Shown: positions 9,611 to 20,210, numbered from the stretch's first letter. The stretch: DNA of 64,000 bases from Crambe crambe (GCA_963924555.1 OZ004584.1:1735001-1799000); one strand, 5' to 3'. The notes: generated from the letters alone by a model not told the origin. Translations and numbers: made by a program.

Positions 9611-11000
9611 CCAAGCATTTTGTCTGTAGTTTATAGCTACTGCATGCCACCCCATATTAATTCATCGTGAAGTCTGGATTATAGACTCAGTATTATACTG
9701 AATTGCAGATTACCTCCACCACACATGTACATGTACATGCAAAGACCACACACCATCAGTAGCTATCAGATTATGGCATAGCTATTCCCGGCAGGCGAGG
9801 GAACAATTTACCCTGGGGAACATCTATCCCTGAGCGCTTTCAAAAAAACGAAATCCAGTGTTATGTGTTCAGGGAACATGCGCCACTGGGGGGTCTGACT
9901 AAAACACAGACCGGACCGGACCACTGGACCATGATAAACTTTTGTGCACGAAGTCAAAAATGCGCATGCGCGCTTGATTGCAATCCGGCCTGGGATCCAG
10001 ATAGAGTGATGGATCTGGGATCCTGTCAAGGGGCTAAAAAAACCTCAGCAGGGTGTTAAGTTCTCATGGAAGGGATCGAGTAAGCCGTGTCCACGGTGCG
10101 ATGTGGGGGACCTGGGGGGCCCGCTGATGGATCACCTGCTAGAAAGTCACAGGGACAAGCTGAAGTTGTGAGATAGCAGACAGGCGAACACAATTGTGAA
10201 CAATTTGAAGGCAGGAAACCTGAACTTTTTGAGCAAGTTTAATTGCATTTACGTGTAACTATTGTTTTTATGCTCTATTTTGAGATTTTGACTTTGACTT
10301 TGACAAAGATCTGGGACACAGCCCTGGACTTTGGCCAAAGAGGTACCAAGGCAATACAGTCACTATTCAAAGAAATAACCAGACCTGTGTTTTGGCAGCA
10401 TCCCATGCACCCTATGCGATCAGTCAATTCAAGAGTCTAGGGTAGATCACTACGTATGTGAATGAACACATCCAAGGACAAGAGTGACGGGGGCAGTGTT
10501 CTCATTTTTATTTCACTCCTACCTGTTTGTGCCCCTGCGGTTTGGAATTATTTGTAATTGCCACGGGCCAGCCAGGTGGGGCTGACAAAATCACAGACCA
10601 TGGACCACTAATAAAGTTGCTTCCGTAACACTTAGCCTACATAGCTAGCTACAGTCACACACTTGCTGACATAGTTAATATTATTATTAAATCGAAATAT
10701 TGCAATTTCTAATTGCATCTGTTTCCTTTTCAAAGGAATATCATTCTGTATGAGATAAAATTAATGAGACCATAACAATAGTAATCTGAGTATATGGTTA
10801 TTAAATCAACCCACCTGAGAGAAGGTGAACGTGAATGGCCAGTTTAGAGCCTGGTAGCGTGCTTACTATTATCATAACAGTAATATGCATAATTATAGCT
10901 AGAGCTAGTATACTATTAGTAATACTTAAACTTGTGCAGGGATATTCTGTTTGAAAAATAAAAGTATAGTTCCATAATAGCTATAGCTATATAGCTACAT
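9611..11000. other. Unassigned region with two GGACC-rich stretches
   Basis: Apart from the short zinc-finger-like exon at 10049-10171, no gene is supported. Related stretches near 9905-9935 and 10590-10615 share the words ACCACTGGACCATG / ACCATGGACCACTA, which suggests a short dispersed repeat. An AATAAA-like signal lies near 10610. Confidence 0.35.
10049..10171 (+). CDS. Possible terminal exon with one CCHH zinc finger
   Basis: After an AACCTCAG acceptor the frame reads about 40 codons to TGA at 10169-10171. It contains C-P-R-C, eleven residues, then H-L-L-E-S-H, a CX2CX11HX4H pattern close to a classical C2H2 finger but one residue off in both spacers. No upstream exon was found. It could be part of a mobile-element or zinc-finger gene, or chance. 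Confidence 0.25.
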   Translation, partial: QGVKFSWKGSSKPCPRCDVGDLGGPLMDHLLESHRDKLKL

Positions 11001-11261
11001 GCAAATCTCTTAGAATAACATTTTCATAAATTCTTGAATATCTGTCCTTTTTAACAAGAATTTGTTTGAATAATATCACACTACTATGTATCTATAACCT
11101 AGCTACAGTATTATATAATCACTGATGACCATCCTGCTGTTGCAACTTACTTCTAAAGTCTCTTCCTGGATCAGCTATGAAAGTCCGTATTTTTAACGTG
11201 ATTTTCGAGAAAATGAATATCCGGGAGCGTTTCATATCCACGGAGTGCTCTCTATTATCTA

Positions 11262-11391
11262 CAGCGGTTTTCCAAAATCTTGCAACTGCAGAAAGCGAGT
11301 CACATGATCAATATGAGCAATCTGACCAACCAGTTCGCTCCAATCACTTCCGCTTTCCGCTTTCCTGTTGCAAGGTTTTGGAAAACCGCTG
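11262..11391. mobile_element. 130-bp MITE, TA target
   Basis: The ends are CAGCGGTTTTCCAAAATCTT and the complement of CAGCGGTTTTCCAAAACCTT, about 25 bp with one mismatch. TA lies at both sides (11260-11261, 11392-11393). The equivalent place in copy 3 (38018-38029) lacks the element but reads TACATAATTGTA, which looks like an excision footprint. Confidence 0.85.
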
Positions 11392-11516
11392 TACACAAAG
11401 GCTCAAAGTTTGCGCTGCACGTGCGCACGCGTGATGCACATTTGGCTCAGGTAAGGGGTTGTTACTTAAAAATACTACGGTATATATACAGTTGCAGCCA
11501 AATTAGTATTCCTATA

Positions 11517-12329
11517 TCATCCCTCTCTTCTGTCCTTTCTTTCACTACACTCTCCCTCTCTTCGGTCATTTCCTCCAACATCCTCTCTTTCACCATTTCC
11601 TCTCACTGCCCCATATGCTGCTTCAGCTCCTACCACAGCAGCAGCTCCAGCAGTTCCTCCAAATAACCTTGCCACAGTTGTTTCTGTTAACCCCAGGCCT
11701 GTTGCTCCAGCACTTAATGATGCAAGGAGACTTTCAGCAGCAACATTACCAATCATCGAGTGTACCACTGCTGCAATGCTGCCAGATACCACTCCCTCTC
11801 CTCCAAAACCTACTACCCCAAGGACAAGAGGTGCAGCAACGATACCAACTCCAGCACTTCCTGCGGCTATTAGTATTTTCCTTCTGCCAACACCTATACC
11901 TCTTCTTCCACCATCTCCTCCTCCATCTCCATTACCTCCTCCTCCACTATCTCCACCTCCTCCTCCATCACCATCATCACCTTTTCCATTATCTCCTTTA
12001 CCATCAACTGCTTCATTACCATCTCCTTTACCATCTCTACCATCATCACCATCAACTCTTCCACCATCTCCTTTGCCATCTACTGCTTCTTTATCACCAT
12101 CTCCTTTATCGACATCATTACAACCTTCTTTACTGATTCCTTCGTCATCTCCTTGTTCACCATCATCTCCTCCTTGGCTTCCAGATACCACTGATAATAC
12201 TCTCCCTGCTCCGTGCCTAGCTACAGTTCCTACAGCTCCTGCCATAGCTCTTCCTACAGCCTCCAGACTTGCTGTTCCAGCACTTGGTGATGCCACAATG
12301 ACATGCTTTCTTTTTTCATCAGGGTCCAT
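11517..12329 (-). CDS. ISG12-like protein with acidic Gly-Asp domain (copy 2)
   Basis: A 270-residue protein from ATG 12329 (MDPDEKRKHVIV). A splice acceptor lies about 40 nt upstream, so the 5' exon is noncoding or unseen. It has the same layout as copies 1 and 3: N-terminus, Gly/Asp/Lys-rich stretch, then the ISG12 hydrophobic core. The core here is the most diverged: a short deletion removes VLGA from AGSAVLGAGVG, GAGGV becomes GEGGV, and the FASLQSAG motif becomes LASLSAG through a codon deletion. It is still in frame throughout. It stands head-to-head with LSM5 (first ATG 12854), leaving about 520 bp for both promoters. Confidence 0.72.
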   Translation of the reverse strand: MDPDEKRKHVIVASPSAGTASLEAVGRAMAGAVGTVARHGAGRVLSVVSGSQGGDDGEQGDDEGISKEGCNDVDKGDGDKEAVDGKGDGGRVDGDDGRDGKGDGNEAVDGKGDNGKGDDGDGGGGGDSGGGGNGDGGGDGGRRGIGVGRRKILIAAGSAGVGIVAAPLVLGVVGFGGEGVVSGSIAAVVHSMIGNVAAESLLASLSAGATGLGLTETTVARLFGGTAGAAAVVGAEAAYGAVRGNGEREDVGGNDRREGECSERKDRREG

Positions 12330-12786
12330 TGTGGTGTCTATAGTCTGTTCCAAACCCAAGTTCACCTGTAGACAAAAAACACATAATAATTATATTTGAC
12401 GGAAGCTATCTACACTACATCCAATTTTCAATCTTGAGAATGTTTAGTGGGATCACCAGACTCACTGGCTAGCCTCGGCCCCAGGCACTCTTTTGCAACC
12501 TGTCTAAAGGCTAAAGGAGAGCCTGGTATCAGTTGTTCATAGCCTCAGAATTCTGGTAAATAAAGAAAAGGAGAAAGGAATCTTTCTCTTATTGCCTGTA
12601 TACAAATTGATAGAGCCAACTGGGGACGAGGCAGCGACGAAGCTAACCCACTGTACATGTATTGGCAGAGTCATTACTACATGCTTTATTACCTATCAGA
12701 GATAGTTCAACCGCAGACCACAACTCACCGATTTGTAACACAGCTGCTATGCGACGCTCACGCGACCCAGGGGCCCCTTGTCCCAC

Positions 12787-12804
12787 GCGCATGCTCAGTA
12801 TAAA
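12787..12804 (+). promoter_or_regulatory. LSM5 core promoter (copy 2)
   Basis: GCGCATGCTCAG followed directly by TATAAA (12799-12804), 50 nt before the ATG. The GCGCATGC half resembles an NRF1-type palindrome. The block is conserved in copy 3 (39489-39506) and, weakened, in copy 1. The same GCGCATGCTCAGT word also occurs upstream of the HEPN gene copies. Confidence 0.5.
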
Positions 12805-12853
12805 GTGCTGCGAATTTACCACAAATTAAATTGATTAACAGGTTGCTGAAAAC

Positions 12854-13936
12854 ATGTCTTCGCCTAACCAGTCTACTTTATTACCCCTAGGTGAGCTTTT
12901 GAAATTGTAGCTAAATGTTCTAGGCTATGACCAGAAAAATGTCCAGAAAAATCCCCCCTCTCCTCATTCCATCTAGGATTAAACATTAGCTATCACTCAC
13001 TGGCACATGGTGGGCTGCATTTAGGCTTATCTCATGTCCAGTCATGTGGAGTAAATTCTGCAATATTGTACTAGCCATGATTTGGTTGATATATAAATGC
13101 ATTAAGTGATCTTGCTGACATGCAGCGGCTTTTACACCATGTGAGTATAATTATACATACTAAGTTATTTTTTAGATCCATTCTTTGCTCAGATAAGTAC
13201 ATGTCTTCTCCCTCCCTTCCACTCCTTCACTAGAGCTGGTGGACAAATGCATAGGGTCAAGAATCCACATTATCATGAAGTCAGATAAAGAGATAGTTGG
13301 GACCCTCCTTGGATTTGATGATTTTGTCAGTATCCTTCCTTATTTCATTGACATTTGAATGTAACATATTGGAGCTTGTTCATTTGTCTGTAACTATTAC
13401 CCCGTGTGCTCAGTGCATGTTTTCAGCTCTAGCATTGGATTGTTATCACCCACCATCTTATTAATTTTGACACTTGACCTTTTATTTGAGATATGGTGCT
13501 GGAGGACGTCACAGAATAGTAAGTCAGTAGACCTCCAATTTTCAAGCACTACTGAGTACACTCTTGTGATCGCCTGCCTGCCTATGTGTCATAGCATGTT
13601 AATGTTATGTAGAGAAGGTAGTTCTCAAACTACTGTGACTTGATCTGAGCTCAAAGTTGGCATATTCTTTCAAAATAGCTTGTTAGTTTTGAACTGTCCC
13701 AGATATTACCTACCCCACCATTAGACATACTATTATAGTCCACCCTCTAACACAGTGTTACATTCTTATGCAGTGAAATAACACCAGAAGGAAGAAAAAT
13801 AACTAAATTGGACCAGATTTTGCTGAATGGGAACAATATCACCATGCTCGTACCAGGAGGAGAGTATCCTGACTCCTGTAATCATTATGAGCTTATGACC
13901 TCCTATAATATGTACAATTTCGGCATGCCAAGTTAG
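12854..13936 (+). CDS. LSM5: U6 snRNA-associated Sm-like protein LSm5 (copy 2)
   Basis: Four exons: 12854-12890, 13234-13329, 13491-13518 and 13774-13936, with donors GTGAGC, GTATCC and GTAAGT and acceptors CACTAG, TTTGAG and ATGCAG. Phases join perfectly into 107 residues: [88 protein letters not shown], plus a short C-terminal extension ending GMPS. The Sm1 region ([24 protein letters not shown]) and Sm2 region ([12 protein letters not shown]) are complete. LSm5 is a subunit of the LSm2-8 ring on U6 snRNA and the LSm1-7 ring that promotes mRNA decapping. The extension beyond the usual end (about 91 residues in human) comes from read-through into what is normally 3' sequence. Confidence 0.92.
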
Positions 13937-14663
13937 GTACAGCATTTTTCACAACTTGGAGCCCAATAATGAAAATTAATGATTACCATACCATTTGCCA
14001 AGTTGCATGCAAGGTTTCTGTATTACATAATCAAGGGCGCATTGAGCTGCAAAGTGGCGAGAATGCAGTAAACACTTTCATTTTTACAGTGTGTGCTAAG
14101 CTAGACTATGCCAAGAGCATTGGCAGTTGCATGCCCTCTCACTGCTTCGTGGCTTGATGTGCCCTTGATGTAGGATAATAATCTAGCAGCACATAAGAAG
14201 TATTCCTTGACAGAAAATCCAGGGGTCCAGTCGTCTAAGCAAGACGAAGAATTTCAAGCATTCCAATCTCATTACTATAGTAACAATTGTGGACATTGGA
14301 CATTATGCTATTATCCATTGGTTGTATGCTACTGCACATTTGTAACGCTCAGTGTCTTCTGGCATAGTGGGTTAAGTTATGAACTAAGTTTTTATAGTAA
14401 ATAGAGCACAGAACAGCATAAAGTGGAGAAAACCTAAACAGCTATTTTAAAAACAGACTCTGTTCTTCAAACTGTCACTATGGTGATGCATAAAACATAA
14501 TTATTTAGTTTTACATGCATTATAAATACAAGTGTTGAGGAATATGGATCCACAAGTGCAAGGATAAGTCTTTGTTAGCTGTTAGCTACCTTAGTATTTC
14601 TTCATTCTCTTGGACAACCATGTGACAATCAGAATTATTGGCAACAATACAAATTATAGCTAA
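13937..14663. other. LSM5-HEPN convergent intergenic region
   Basis: Likely 3' UTRs of the convergent LSM5 (plus) and HEPN (minus) genes. Two related short words (AATCAAGGGCGCATTGAGCTG near 14030 and GCTTGATGTGCCCTTGATG near 14150) form an imperfect inverted pair. No gene seen. Copy 3 has the same sequence. Confidence 0.4.
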
Positions 14664-15528
14664 CTATTCTTCTTTCTGGTTCAGAATGATGGTTACAACA
14701 TCCAGAATAGCTTTGGCATGATCTTTTGCTTCACTAGCTTGCTGGTGTGTGTAATGACTTGATGGTATATCATCACTCTTCCAACGATTAGGAAATCTGG
14801 TATCCAAATAATACTTCTCCAGTGGTTCACAGTGCCTAGAATAAAGATTACTTGGTGCAATGCCTTTGTCTATCAAAACTAAGGCATGTCTTCTTAGTTC
14901 ATGGTTCGAGAGACCAGATTTGTCTAATCCACAGAGAGCATGAACGGCTCCTTTCAATGCCTTTTCTGCCACTTCATGAGCCATGAAGCAAACGTGACTG
15001 TAATAATCTTCTTCAGCTGTGTGCAGTCTAGTAAGGGCTTTGTAGTCTTTCAAAGCTTGCTTTACCCAACAAATTACTTCTTCATGGTTTTTTTTGATGA
15101 TTTATTTTAGAATCAGAAGTTCTATTTCGAATAGCATTTAAAGTTGGATGATTTGCATTTGCAGTTGGGCCATTTCTTGAATGACTCTTGATAATATTAG
15201 TAGGCCTTTTTGCAGCATGATGATTTGTTTTAATTTTGGCTGTATTTACTGTAAGAAATTGTGATTGATTCATACCAACAGTACTAAATGGACTAGGATG
15301 GTTGAATTTCTTACTAATTTGCGTTAGGAGGGTTAATTTTAGCGATTGAATATGATGATAAAGCAGTCCTGAAAGGCTCTCGTTATTTGTAGTAGGGAGA
15401 AAACCTCTAGATTGAGCAGCAGCATTGGAATGCAAAGTTTTGCTGCGGTATCCTCCGGGGAATCCCCGGAGACACGCCCCTCTTCCAGCCGGATAGAGAG
15501 CTGGCGACATGCATACAGCTGCCCGCAT
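14664..15528 (-). pseudogene. HEPN-domain protein, frameshifted copy 2
   Basis: Two overlapping frames (ATG 15528 to 15082, and about 15053 to 14664) correspond to the single intact 287-codon gene at 41380-42243. The break is one extra base in a homopolymer: eight T at about 15088-15095, against seven in copy 3. Read on the minus strand this turns H-Q-K-N-H-E-E into H-Q-K-K-P-stop. The HEPN part (KDYKALTRLHTAEEDYYSHV...HEVAEKALKGAVHALCG) is otherwise intact. Either a genuine frameshift after duplication or a sequencing or assembly error in a homopolymer. Confidence 0.75.
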
Positions 15529-15809
15529 GATGGCAAACTCACACGTCTAAGCAGACACCTCCATGCAATCGCAAGAGTCTCTGATCGAGTCGCTTCACCA
15601 CAGCAACTTTGAGATGACATCTGCGCATGCTCAGTCATTAGAGAACTGTTTTGTGGCTTTTTTTATTTATTGTAAGTTAATAATTACAGTAAGGTTATTT
15701 GGGAAGACTTTGCAATGATACACACGCACTATATATATACAAACACAAAGAATTAGTGAACAAATCTATTTGTAGCTAGCCTATACACGATCATATTCAC
15801 TGACTGGCT

Positions 15810-18800
15810 TCAACCAATTTTTGTCAGTGGTTTCGACTTGTCTGTTACTGCAATGTATGTAGTACTTGGGAAGTCTTTGGTTAAATCATGTGGTGCTGGT
15901 ATATTAGTTTCAATAATATTATTTTCATTAGAAGTCTTCCTCTTGCGTTTCACAATTATAGCAATCTTCATGCCGAGGTAATAGACTATGAGAGCTATAA
16001 AAACCAGGAGCGCTAATGAGATCAGAATGTAAGAAACTATTGCTTGGTCACGCTGTTCATTTCCAGATCCAATAACATACTCATTCCATCCGGCTAAGAG
16101 CAATAAGTTAGACATGTAAAACGCTTCGATCATTGTGATAAAACGATTATGATAAAGGCCTCCAAGATTCCACATGATGCCTAAGACAGCTATGCCTAAT
16201 GATGCTATGATAAGCAAGTTCAGCCTTTGATTGCCAAGTATGTTAAGTTGATATATCAGTACGAACAGACACCTTGCAAGTAGCATCATTCCAGTCCACC
16301 ATCTGAATGATTTTTTGTAGGGTTTCTGATAAATGCTGGTAATGAAAGATAATTTCATTCGTAGGAAAATTCTTCTAGTCTTTTTGAGCACACTAAGAGG
16401 ATATTCGAAGAGTATAAGGAGTGTGAAGGGAATAATAAGTAGAACAAGTAAGAGTGTAGCTATAACAGATAGTATAGCATGTTTTCCAGACATGTATGGT
16501 ATGTTACCATCATAAAGCCAGACCTTATTGGTGCTTCCTAGACTAGAACTTATGGATGTAAAAGAGAGGATCTCTGCTACAATACGCAGTACTTTGGTGT
16601 ATGAAAGAAGAACCAATGTAGCAATGACAGCTGTGATGTTTCTGCCGACAAACTTGGCTCCAATTGTTGAGTACTGACTAAAGAGAGACAGAAGCAGTGC
16701 TAAAAAGATAACATAAATCGGAAATAAATATTGCAGCCAGATACGTGAGTAAGCATCCATTCCATTGTAGAAACACATCTCTATTCCCAGGTCTAGATTT
16801 AGCCAAGATATGAGAACAATGACTGCATTGATGCTATTCGGAGGAAAGAATATTGATCTATGAATGTGGACTATATTTGCATACCAGAGGATGCTATTAA
16901 ATGTTCCCTTTGAGACAGTGAGATCACCACAAAGCATCGCAACAACCAGCATAAGTCCACCAGTTACAAATATCACTGTTACAAGGATTGAATACAAATT
17001 AGAGCATCTCTTACAATAATTACTACCAAAGACAGCACTCAGGCCTTTAATACAACGTCCGCAAAGAGTACCTGAAAATCCTGTCATGCACTGTGAGTTT
17101 GTATTGTTCAAATAGAAAGTTGTAGTGGCACTTTTGCACTTATGCAGAGGGCAGTTGTTGTGAGCTAAAAACTCTCTACTGTATTTGTGATATCCAATCC
17201 AGACACTAGCAGGTGCTTCGAAGAGCAAATGTTCGAGAAAACACAATACATATCTGTCTTTAAGAAATCCGGTACATAAACACACCAGCAATTCATCAAG
17301 TACAAAACCTTCTGGACATCTTCTTATACTGACAACCACTTTCCTATCTGTAGTGTTTTTCGATTTACTGATAACGAAATTTCAAATTCCTTTTCTTCTT
17401 GACCGTGGATTGTGAAATTGAGACGACATCAAGTTGCTGGGTTGATTCAGCCTCTATTAATCTTGCCACTTTCATGTTTGATAGCACACTTCTTACGACA
17501 GATGGAGTGGTCCTGTGTGTGCACATACTATGTTTTGTATTGATGTTTTGCTGTTCTGTATAGAGTAACGGAGGTAGTAAATGGACAGTTAACAAAGTTG
17601 TGGTTTTTCCCGGCGAGTGCATCAGTGCAAGGAAGATTGCATGTGGGCTTTGGATGGCTATGGGCCTACCTCGCTCTATCCAGGCAGGAAGCTAAGCAAG
17701 TCCTATTATGCTGATTTCTGGGAGAGATTTAAAGTAGGCGCCTATTGGAGGCAGTTAATGGACAATAGAGGCAGTTGGCGGACAGCTCTTAAAATGAAGG
17801 TAAAAGGTTGCACATGTGCTTATTATTGGAAATGATAATGATAATAGAAGATAGCATGATTCAGTATTTTCTATTGTTAACACAGGAGATGGTCCAGGAC
17901 GTGAAACTTGCTTAACCTTCAAGCTGGAGTGATCATGTACCATGCTCTTTGGTATACAATATTTTGCTGCTGCTTCTCTGACAGACACCTTCCCCTCTCT
18001 AACTTCCTCTGCAGCTCTTTCCAGATCTTCGGATTTCCATTTTCTCCACTTCCTTGCTGTTCCCATGGCCTATTATAGAGATTATTATTCACTGTCCAGT
18101 AACTGCCTCCACAATAAGAATCTATTTATGCCAAAATTGCTGATACTGTGTTAGTCGTGTTATTTTATGAAGGGTACATTTGGAAAGAGCAATAAATTTG
18201 CTCTTTATTGATATATAATGTTTTGTGTTTACATGTAGTTTTTGTTTACTATGTGCAGTTATAAAGTTGGTTTTTCTTACAGTCATTTTTTCCATGCCTC
18301 ATTTTTTGACCGAGAAACTAACTATGATCATTCAAAGCAAAAATTGAGCAGGAAAAAACTATGCAAATTTACTGTAGATTCTCTAAAAAAAATCACTACT
18401 GTCAGCAAAATTTAAAATCTCCCGCCTGATTGGTACCAATTTTACCATGGGTCAAAGTCTAAAGTGTCCGTAAACTACCGCTGTCCGTAAACTCCCATCG
18501 CTACTCTATATGGAGAAGAAAATTCCAAGTTAGTAGTTATAAATTTCAGGTACCTGGTATTCATTAAAATAATAATAATAATAATAATAACCAGCTTCCC
18601 CTCATGGAAATATAGAAAGCACTAAACCAGAAACTTAAGATTTTATTGGAGTGGCCTAAAAAAGATCGTTTCTAATTTCGTACATTTTGCTGGTGAAATT
18701 CAGCATTGTGTATGACATAAAGCAGGATGTGGAATTATTCAAGCACTCTGCCAGTGTACGACAATTCTGCTTCTCCTCATTGCACGATGAGTTTACAATT

Positions 18801-18874
18801 TCAATGGCACTATAACCAAACGTGCAGGAAGATACACGTACCATCACCAATAGGAAAAACCGTTCTCTTGCCAT
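15810..18874 (-). pseudogene. Broken beta-helix/multi-membrane-span protein (copy 2)
   Basis: The C-terminal half (15810-17339, about 509 codons) is open and nearly identical to the 1255-residue protein at 42525-46292: Cys-rich junction, about nine membrane segments, cytoplasmic tail. Upstream, small indels (including loss of about 10 nt near 17423) break the frame. At 17517 homology stops, and resumes only at about 18665 with the N-terminal signal-peptide region. So about 1.84 kb encoding most of the ectodomain (44240-46076 in copy 3) is missing, and about 1.15 kb of foreign DNA sits in its place, including a pogo-like element. The first codons (MARERFFLLVMV) and TATA-distal flank survive. 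Confidence 0.85.
17561..18508 (-). mobile_element. Truncated pogo/Tigger-like transposon with HTH-psq fragment
   Basis: Imperfect ends TAGAGTAACGGAGGTAGTAA and TAGAGTAGCGATGGGAGTTT (complement at right), each bordered by TA (17559-17560, 18509-18510). On the minus strand an ATG at 18066 opens MGTARKWRKWKSEDLERAAE and continues EVREGKVSVREAAAKY..IPKSMVHDH, a Pipsqueak/CENP-B-type helix-turn-helix, followed by PGPSPVLT. The frame ends soon after and there is no DDE catalytic domain. It is therefore a deletion derivative of an autonomous element, sitting inside the copy 2 pseudogene. Confidence 0.7.
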
Positions 18875-19189
18875 GACTGAAGCTAGGCGACTGAGTGGAT
18901 ATGTAACAGCTAGCTAGCTAGTAAAATCTTAAGGAGTCAACGTTATTTGGGAAGGGCAAGTGCTTTTGTATGCATTGTAGGCTGCCTCCCAAATGACTCT
19001 TTTGCACATGCGCCTGATTTTCACGGAATTCCGAATTGCATGAGAATGTGTAAAGCAATCTGTGAGCAGCAGCCAATTTCAGTCAGAATCACTAACATCA
19101 CTGTTACTACCATTCTCATCCTCGACCCAATACCGAAGACTGGATCCATGATGTCAGAATGTTGATCCTGCATATTTATAGAAAGTGCT

Positions 19190-19640
19190 GTAAATTTTTA
19201 CCTATGAACTCACCCTCTCTCTCTCACTCTCCATCCAATGACAATATTCTGTGATTCTTCTGTGGCTACCTCTGTGTTTTCACAGTCAGTGCACCTGCAC
19301 CCTGGACTGCAGATAGTGCTACTCTTCTTACACCCACACCTACCAGTTCGGCATCCTGACTTACACCTGCACCCCTTCATCAATAATCTCACTCTCTGCT
19401 TCACCTTAAACATGTTCTCTCCTGAGTCTCACTTAATCCTCACTTTCCCATCTTCCTCTCGTGTCCATCCATTGCCGTGTAGAGGAGCAAGTGCCATGTT
19501 GTTGGATTCTGCCTGCTGCCATGCATGAAGGATCCAACAGGATCTTAGCCAGTGATATTCCAGTGCTGACACATATAGAGGGAACTGTCTCACTCTCATA
19601 GGATATTCTATCTCAGATTGTTTGGCGGATATTAGTTATA
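19190..19640 (-). pseudogene. CXC (Tesmin/TSO1-like) cysteine-rich mobile-element protein relic
   Basis: One frame on the minus strand can be followed from about 19600 to the stop at 19210. It reads PLYVSALEYHWLRSCWILHA then WQQAESNNMALAPLHGNGWT, then an internal TGA just before DSGENMFKVKQRVRLLMKGC, and finally the Cys array CRCKSGCRTGRCGCKKSST and CSPGCRCTDCEN. The array has the spacing of a CXC zinc-cluster. From memory, a very similar HW..SCW..WxQA..N.M ... Trp-Asp ... KGC.C..GC.T.RCGC arrangement recurs in cnidarian and sponge repeat-encoded proteins. The TGA probably replaces the conserved TGG. No intact upstream part is visible. Confidence 0.6.
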
Positions 19641-19879
19641 GCTACCAGCCATTGCTGGTGTTGTTGGCTCAGTGTTGCCAGGGAATATGTTTGCGTGCAC
19701 ATCCCACTAGAGGCAGCCGGCTGTTGTGTGCCTGGTTGCACAGGTCAGAATGGCTGTACATCATGCTGAATGCCCCTTCTGTATTTCCCAGGATGAAATG
19801 CAGGTTGTTAAAAAAGACTTTCAAGAAGTATGCATTTGTGAATATGCGAGGCCGCGGCTAAACTTCCCATGTGATGTTC

Positions 19880-20210
19880 ATGGCCACCCTGTAAGTTTTC
19901 TTACTGCTGCTATCCCTAGAGGGGTAACAATTGGAACGGGTAGCTAATGAAAGTCTTGTTGCCACACTACTGCAAAGTGCCAGAGCAGCAGGTCTTGGGC
20001 AGCAATTGGAGGAACTACAGGAGCTGTACCTATCTAGTTGGTGCAAGTCTCACAAGGTACTTGAATTTGATGACACTGAGTGAACATCCAAGGATGTGTA
20101 GCTAAATATGTGATTATGTATAATGTTCGAAAGTGGGGGGGGAGGGGGGCCCTGCAAGACTTGCAGTTGGTGCAGGGACAGCAAGAGCAATCGGAGCTGC
20201 AAACCCATTT
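19880..20210. pseudogene. Scrambled ISG12-like relics
   Basis: Three short pieces resemble the 9223-9600 gene. On the plus strand, 19966-20000 reads LLQSARAAGLG, then shifts frame into IGGTTGA. About 20155-20205 reads LAVGAGTARAIGAA, like the tail repeat GAAVGAGTAAVRAIGGA. On the minus strand near 19890-19920 a piece matches the 3' end of that gene. The pieces are in opposite orientations and separated, so this is an inverted, decayed copy. Confidence 0.55.

Larger units (their letters stand above)
11001..19004. repeat. Triplicated segment, copy 2
   Basis: Starts at GCAAATCTCTTAGAATAACA (11001) and matches 37761 onward almost base for base. It ends near 19004, matching 46432. It carries ISG12-like, LSM5, HEPN and large beta-helix genes in the same order and orientation as copy 3. 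Main differences from copy 3: a 130-bp MITE, one extra T in the HEPN gene, and replacement of about 1.84 kb of the large gene by about 1.15 kb of other DNA. Confidence 0.92.

Noticed and set aside
10243-10440. 65-codon plus-strand frame
   Set aside because: No start context, no motif, and no neighbouring exon.
14207-14404. 65-codon frame repeated at 40921-41118
   Set aside because: Conserved only because the segments are recent duplicates; it starts on a non-ATG codon in the likely 3' UTR region and shows no family resemblance.
17617-17835. Plus-strand 72-codon frame in the pogo-like element
   Set aside because: Antisense to the element's HTH coding strand and spans its terminal region; no motif.
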